From an uncultured Lachnospiraceae bacterium (GTDB lineage: Bacteria; Bacillota; Clostridia; Lachnospirales; Lachnospiraceae): a stretch of DNA of 64,000 bases. Location: assembly GCA_949740725.1 (NCBI GenBank), contig CATJIO010000084.1, forward strand, positions 1 to 64,000. Direction: 5' to 3'. A program made the translations under genes and the position numbers. Each line of letters begins with the position of its first letter. Position 1 is the stretch's first letter. This document shows positions 61,571 through 64,000 of the stretch, in pieces. The notes below the pieces were generated by a model. It searched no databases, had not been told where the DNA came from, and saw nothing but the letters and a program-made list of their open reading frames with translations.

Positions 61571-62449
61571 TTACGCTGGTCCGCATCCAGGCGCTACACT
61601 TGATTGAGGAGGTACGCGTGTTAAGTCTGGATGTTCTCCGCTCCACCCCATCTGTGGCAGGCTGCGCAGCAGATACATATCCTCTGTCGCAATCAAGAAT
61701 TCTGGAAGCTCCAGGTTCTGGCGCATTCGTTCGATGGAGGATGCCTTGGGAATAATCCCGATATCCTGCTGGAGCAGGAATTTCAGTAAGAACTGCGCTG
61801 GAGGAACTTGATATTTTTGCGCCATATTGAGGACTATTGGTTCTTCCAGGACGCGTCTTCTTCCCAGCGGGCTCCACGCCTGTACCTGGATACCAAAGGA
61901 TTTGCAGTACTGCACCGCCGCCTCCTGGAGATATCCTATATGCAATTCCAGCTGATCCACCATCGGGCGCACTTCTGCAGATTCCATCAGGGCTTCCAGA
62001 TGATGGGGCAGGAAATTGCTGACGCCGATGGCGCGTACTTTTCCCTGACAATAGAGTTCCTCCAATGCCCTCCAGCTTTCCTGATTCAACGCTTTCCAAT
62101 CCTCGGTACTGGGAGTTGGCTTTGGCCAGTGAAGAAGGAACAAATCCAGGTAGTCCGTCTGGAGGCGATCTAGAGAAACTTCAAAGCTTTTCTTTGTTTT
62201 CTCATAGCCCAAATCGGTTTTCCATACCTTGGAAGTCAGGAAAAGATCTTCCCTTGGGATTTGGCTTTCCTGGATCGCTTTTCCCACAAAGTCTTCATTC
62301 TGATAAATTGCCGCTGTGTCAAACATCCGGTATCCCGCCTCCAGCGCCATGGCCACGATTCGCTGGTCACTCCCATCTGTGCACCGATAAGTTCCGTATC
62401 CGATGCGCGGCATCTTTACCCCGTTTTGCAATACAAAATATTGATCCAT
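61571..62449 (-). CDS. Aldo/keto reductase
   Basis: About 292-residue NADPH-dependent oxidoreductase. The catalytic tetrad is visible: Asp and Tyr in FDTAAIYQNED, Lys in LTSKVW, His in FLLHWPKP. The NADPH-binding end contains GIIPKASSIERMRQNL. I prefer the start at 62449 because AAGAAAGG is nine bases upstream; 62458 would be directly against it. It reduces aldehydes or ketones such as methylglyoxal-type compounds; exact substrate unknown. It lies about 30 bases downstream of the small membrane protein gene on the same strand, so the two are probably cotranscribed. Confidence 0.92.
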   Translation of the reverse strand: MDQYFVLQNGVKMPRIGYGTYRCTDGSDQRIVAMALEAGYRMFDTAAIYQNEDFVGKAIQESQIPREDLFLTSKVWKTDLGYEKTKKSFEVSLDRLQTDYLDLFLLHWPKPTPSTEDWKALNQESWRALEELYCQGKVRAIGVSNFLPHHLEALMESAEVRPMVDQLELHIGYLQEAAVQYCKSFGIQVQAWSPLGRRRVLEEPIVLNMAQKYQVPPAQFLLKFLLQQDIGIIPKASSIERMRQNLELPEFLIATEDMYLLRSLPQMGWSGEHPDLTRVPPQSSVAPGCGPA

Positions 62450-62479
62450 TCTGTCCATCCTTTCTTAAAACCAATACAC

Positions 62480-62944
62480 TTATCCTTGTATCGTTGACTT
62501 CCCTAAATTATTTGCGTACACTACAATCGGATCATGTTCCTGAATAGCCGGTTTTTCCCATAATAAATTACTTTGGTGATGATAAACCTTATGTTCATAA
62601 GTGTAAGTATAAAGGATTCTATAGGGGGACTTTCTCCCATACTGCATATACTTTTGCAAATATACTTTTTCTACGGTCCCATTTATCCTAACTCCACTTG
62701 CAAGTAATTCATTGTGCAACTTATCTTTTGACAAAGCCATAAGGTTTAAAATTGTTTGTACAATGAAAAAAACGATTCCAATGGAAGAAAAAACGATTCC
62801 TAATATGGTAGATTCCTGAATCATGGAAATGGTGGAAGGTTTTAATACATCGAAAAAACACAGCAATCCCATAACGATAAAGGTAATACTTAACCATAAA
62901 AAAATTATTTTTAACAATTCCTCTACATATCGTGGCTTTCCCAT
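62480..62944 (-). CDS. Two-helix membrane protein with DUF3592-like tail
   Basis: 154 residues; start preceded by AAGGAGAAAACC on the minus strand. Two hydrophobic helices (~9-33 and ~47-70) are followed by a ~80-residue beta-rich soluble part (VRINGTVEKVYLQKY, YRILYTYTYEHKVYHH, DPIVVYANNLGKSTI) resembling DUF3592-type domains. Codons are AT-rich compared with neighbours, suggesting later arrival. Function unknown. Confidence 0.65.
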   Translation of the reverse strand: MGKPRYVEELLKIIFLWLSITFIVMGLLCFFDVLKPSTISMIQESTILGIVFSSIGIVFFIVQTILNLMALSKDKLHNELLASGVRINGTVEKVYLQKYMQYGRKSPYRILYTYTYEHKVYHHQSNLLWEKPAIQEHDPIVVYANNLGKSTIQG

Positions 62945-62990
62945 GGTTTTCTCCTTGTTAAATCACAATTTATTTCGCCTATATTATTCT

Positions 62991-63019
62991 ATTATAAAAT
63001 TTTGCCCGCTCATATGCAA
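62991..63019 (-). promoter_or_regulatory. Promoter of the membrane protein/aldo-keto reductase unit
   Basis: Minus strand: TTGCAT (63019-63014), 17-bp spacer, perfect TATAAT (62996-62991), 46 bases before the start codon at 62944. Confidence 0.7.
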
Positions 63020-63053
63020 GTAATAAATTTCCTTTGTACAATCTTTGTGCACA

Positions 63054-63200
63054 AGGCTTTCAAAGTATGCAAAAACACTGCTCTCATGCTATCTGGATAT
63101 TGAACTTCTTGATGACATCATCCGTAAACTGGCAGACGGCAAACAGCTTCCAGCGCAAAATAAAGAGCACTGTACCATGAAAATATATATTAAATACTAA
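63054..63200 (+). pseudogene. Remnant of a YafQ/RelE-type mRNA interferase toxin
   Basis: From 63090 a frame reads YLDIELLDDIIRKLADGKQL then PAQNKEH before diverging and stopping at TAA 63198-63200. The ELLDDII..LADG..LP pattern is the middle of YafQ-family toxins. Just upstream, in another frame, a GCTTTCAAAG...GGATAT stretch (AFKxxxK...SGY) matches the preceding helix, with a few bases lost at the join. The conserved C-terminal catalytic part (RECHIxPDWLLIY) is missing, as is an antitoxin gene. Decayed and inactive. Confidence 0.6.
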
Positions 63201-63224
63201 GGCAACCTGAACCCAGGCTGCCTT
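63199..63224 (+). repeat. Inverted repeat after the toxin remnant
   Basis: AAGGCAACCTG (63199-63209) and CAGGCTGCCTT (63214-63224) match at 10 of 11 positions around AACC. An A-run, not a T-run, follows on this strand. Confidence 0.4.
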
Positions 63225-63304
63225 AAAAAAGTTTGCTAGGTTCGCGCGAAAAGGCATAAAATACATACAATTCTTAAGATCTCTCCCTGCCATGTAAGTA
63301 GTTG

Positions 63305-63354
63305 TTGCTGTTTTATAGGAAACTGTGGTAGAATAGCTCCGTATGTGGTAGAAT
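63305..63354 (+). promoter_or_regulatory. Promoter region with duplicated TGTGGTAGAAT
   Basis: TTGCTG (63305-63310), 18-bp spacer and TAGAAT (63329-63334); a second TGTGGTAGAAT ends at 63354, exactly 20 bases later. The same 11-mer forms the -10 of the promoter at 41459-41487. The radical SAM gene begins at 63443. Confidence 0.45.
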
Positions 63355-63442
63355 GTATGTGAAAATAAAAATGTTGAAGTTTTCCGCGTCATAAACGAAA
63401 ACAAAAATTTGTGCAATAAAGACAAAAATATAAGGAAAAATT

Positions 63443-64000
63443 ATGAGAAAACTAGCCTTACCTGATGAAATTTTACTAAGTATCCAACAGCCCGCCCGCT
63501 ACATTGGTGGCGAGGTGAACATGTGTATCAAGGACCCGAAATCCGTGCCCATCCGTTTCGCCATGTGTTTTCCCGACGTGTACGACATCGGCATGTCCCA
63601 CCTGGGGATCCAGATTCTCTACGACATGTTTAACCGCCGGGAGGATATTTACTGCGAGCGGGTATATTCCCCCTGGACGGATCTGGACAAGATTATGCGG
63701 GAGCGGCACATCCCCCTTTTCGCCCTAGAGTCCCAGGATCCTATCCGGGATTTTGATTTTTTAGGCATTACGCTCCAATATGAGATGAGTTATACCAATG
63801 TTTTGCAGATTTTAGATCTTTCCCAGATCCCCCTCCATGCGGCGGATCGCGGGGAGGACATGCCCATTGTCATTGGTGGAGGCCCCTGCGCCTATAATCC
63901 GGAGCCCCTGGCAGAATTTTTCGACCTGTTCTACATTGGGGAAGGGGAGACGGTTTACGATGAATTGATGGATCGCTATAAGGAAAATAAAAAGGCCAAT
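63443..64000 (+). CDS. TIGR03960-type radical SAM protein, N-terminal part
   Basis: The ATG at 63443 follows AAGGA and the frame stays open to the window edge (186 codons), so the gene is cut. The visible part (ARYIGGEVNMCIKD, RFAMCFPDVYDIGMSHLGIQ, VYSPWTDLDKIM, LGITLQYEMSYTNVLQILDL, IVIGGGPCAYNPEPLAEFFD) is the B12-binding-like N-terminal domain of the large TIGR03960 radical SAM proteins, which in Clostridia precede a TIGR03936 partner and rpmA/rplU-region genes. The cysteine motif lies further downstream. Exact reaction unknown. Confidence 0.85.
   Translation, partial: MRKLALPDEILLSIQQPARYIGGEVNMCIKDPKSVPIRFAMCFPDVYDIGMSHLGIQILYDMFNRREDIYCERVYSPWTDLDKIMRERHIPLFALESQDPIRDFDFLGITLQYEMSYTNVLQILDLSQIPLHAADRGEDMPIVIGGGPCAYNPEPLAEFFDLFYIGEGETVYDELMDRYKENKKAN

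Larger units (their letters stand above)
62945..63442 (+). other. AT-rich intergenic region with gene remnant
   Basis: 498 bases between divergent genes. It holds the minus-strand promoter at 62991-63019, a decayed YafQ-like toxin fragment (63054-63200), an inverted repeat (63199-63224) and two copies of TGTGGTAGAAT (63324-63334 and 63344-63354). No intact gene is seen. Confidence 0.6.

Noticed and set aside
1..64000. CRISPR array, tRNA or rRNA genes, complete insertion sequence
   Set aside because: No regularly spaced repeats, cloverleaf-like genes in the gaps, rRNA stretches or transposase genes were found on reading the window.

Overview
The window looks like a chromosomal segment of a Gram-positive, endospore-forming, anaerobic Bacillota, most likely a member of the Lachnospiraceae. 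The reasons are the strong AGGAGG-type ribosome binding sites, the Clostridia-type gene order priA-def-fmt-yugP-rsmB-rlmN-prpC-prkC-rsgA-rpe-thiN, formate-tetrahydrofolate ligase, a PASTA-domain kinase, a SpoIIIE/FtsK translocase and a YaaH-like LysM/GH18 glycosidase. Most genes are moderately GC-rich. AT-rich patches mark probable acquired DNA: part of the type III restriction-modification locus and the 62.5-63.4 kb stretch. No tRNA, rRNA, complete insertion sequence or CRISPR array was seen.

Layout. 1-2.4 kb: end of a CUT1 sugar ABC transporter locus (binding protein, two permeases). 2.5-7.9 kb: a nickel/peptide-type (Nik/Opp/Dpp) ABC transporter operon behind a structured leader RNA with an intrinsic terminator. 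8-9.5 kb: a YunG-like protein and an unrecognised protein. 9.7-15 kb: a type III restriction-modification system (mod, res). 15.2-36.7 kb: housekeeping block with ftsK, fhs, murE, murF, priA, def, fmt, a zinc peptidase, rsmB, rlmN, prpC, prkC, rsgA, rpe, thiN and serS, mostly tightly spaced. 36.8-41.4 kb: a B12-binding-type radical SAM protein, a D-2-hydroxyacid dehydrogenase, a HAD phosphatase and a LysM/GH18 glycosidase.

41.5-51.9 kb is the most interesting region. It is an apparent eight-gene operon containing all five members of the uncharacterised Salmonella STM4015-STM4014-STM4013-STM4012-STM4011 cassette: leucine-rich-repeat protein, ATP-grasp-like protein, alkaline-phosphatase-superfamily hydrolase, HemW-like radical SAM protein and second radical SAM protein. 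Three things are added here. Two zinc-ribbon/transmembrane/LRR proteins lie upstream, the STM4011 homologue is fused to a HAD-phosphatase-like domain, and an exported LysM protein ends the operon. Two radical SAM enzymes, an ATP-grasp enzyme and a phosphatase-fold enzyme suggest a modification pathway whose substrate is unknown.

51.9-64 kb is accessory and mixed. It holds a metallophosphoesterase-rubrerythrin-rubredoxin fusion, ylxM without ffh beside it, an exported acidic-repeat/His-rich protein with an ECF sigma factor and RsgI-like anti-sigma factor, an Rrf2 regulator, and a MerR regulator divergent from a MATE efflux pump. A textbook MerR-type promoter (19-bp spacer with dyad) lies antisense, beyond the 3' end of merR. 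Then come a stalk-domain-like exported protein, a DUF3788 protein, a DUF5714 protein, a frameshifted FMN-binding lipoprotein, an aldo/keto reductase, a small membrane protein, a decayed YafQ-type toxin remnant, and the start of a large TIGR03960-type radical SAM gene cut by the window edge.
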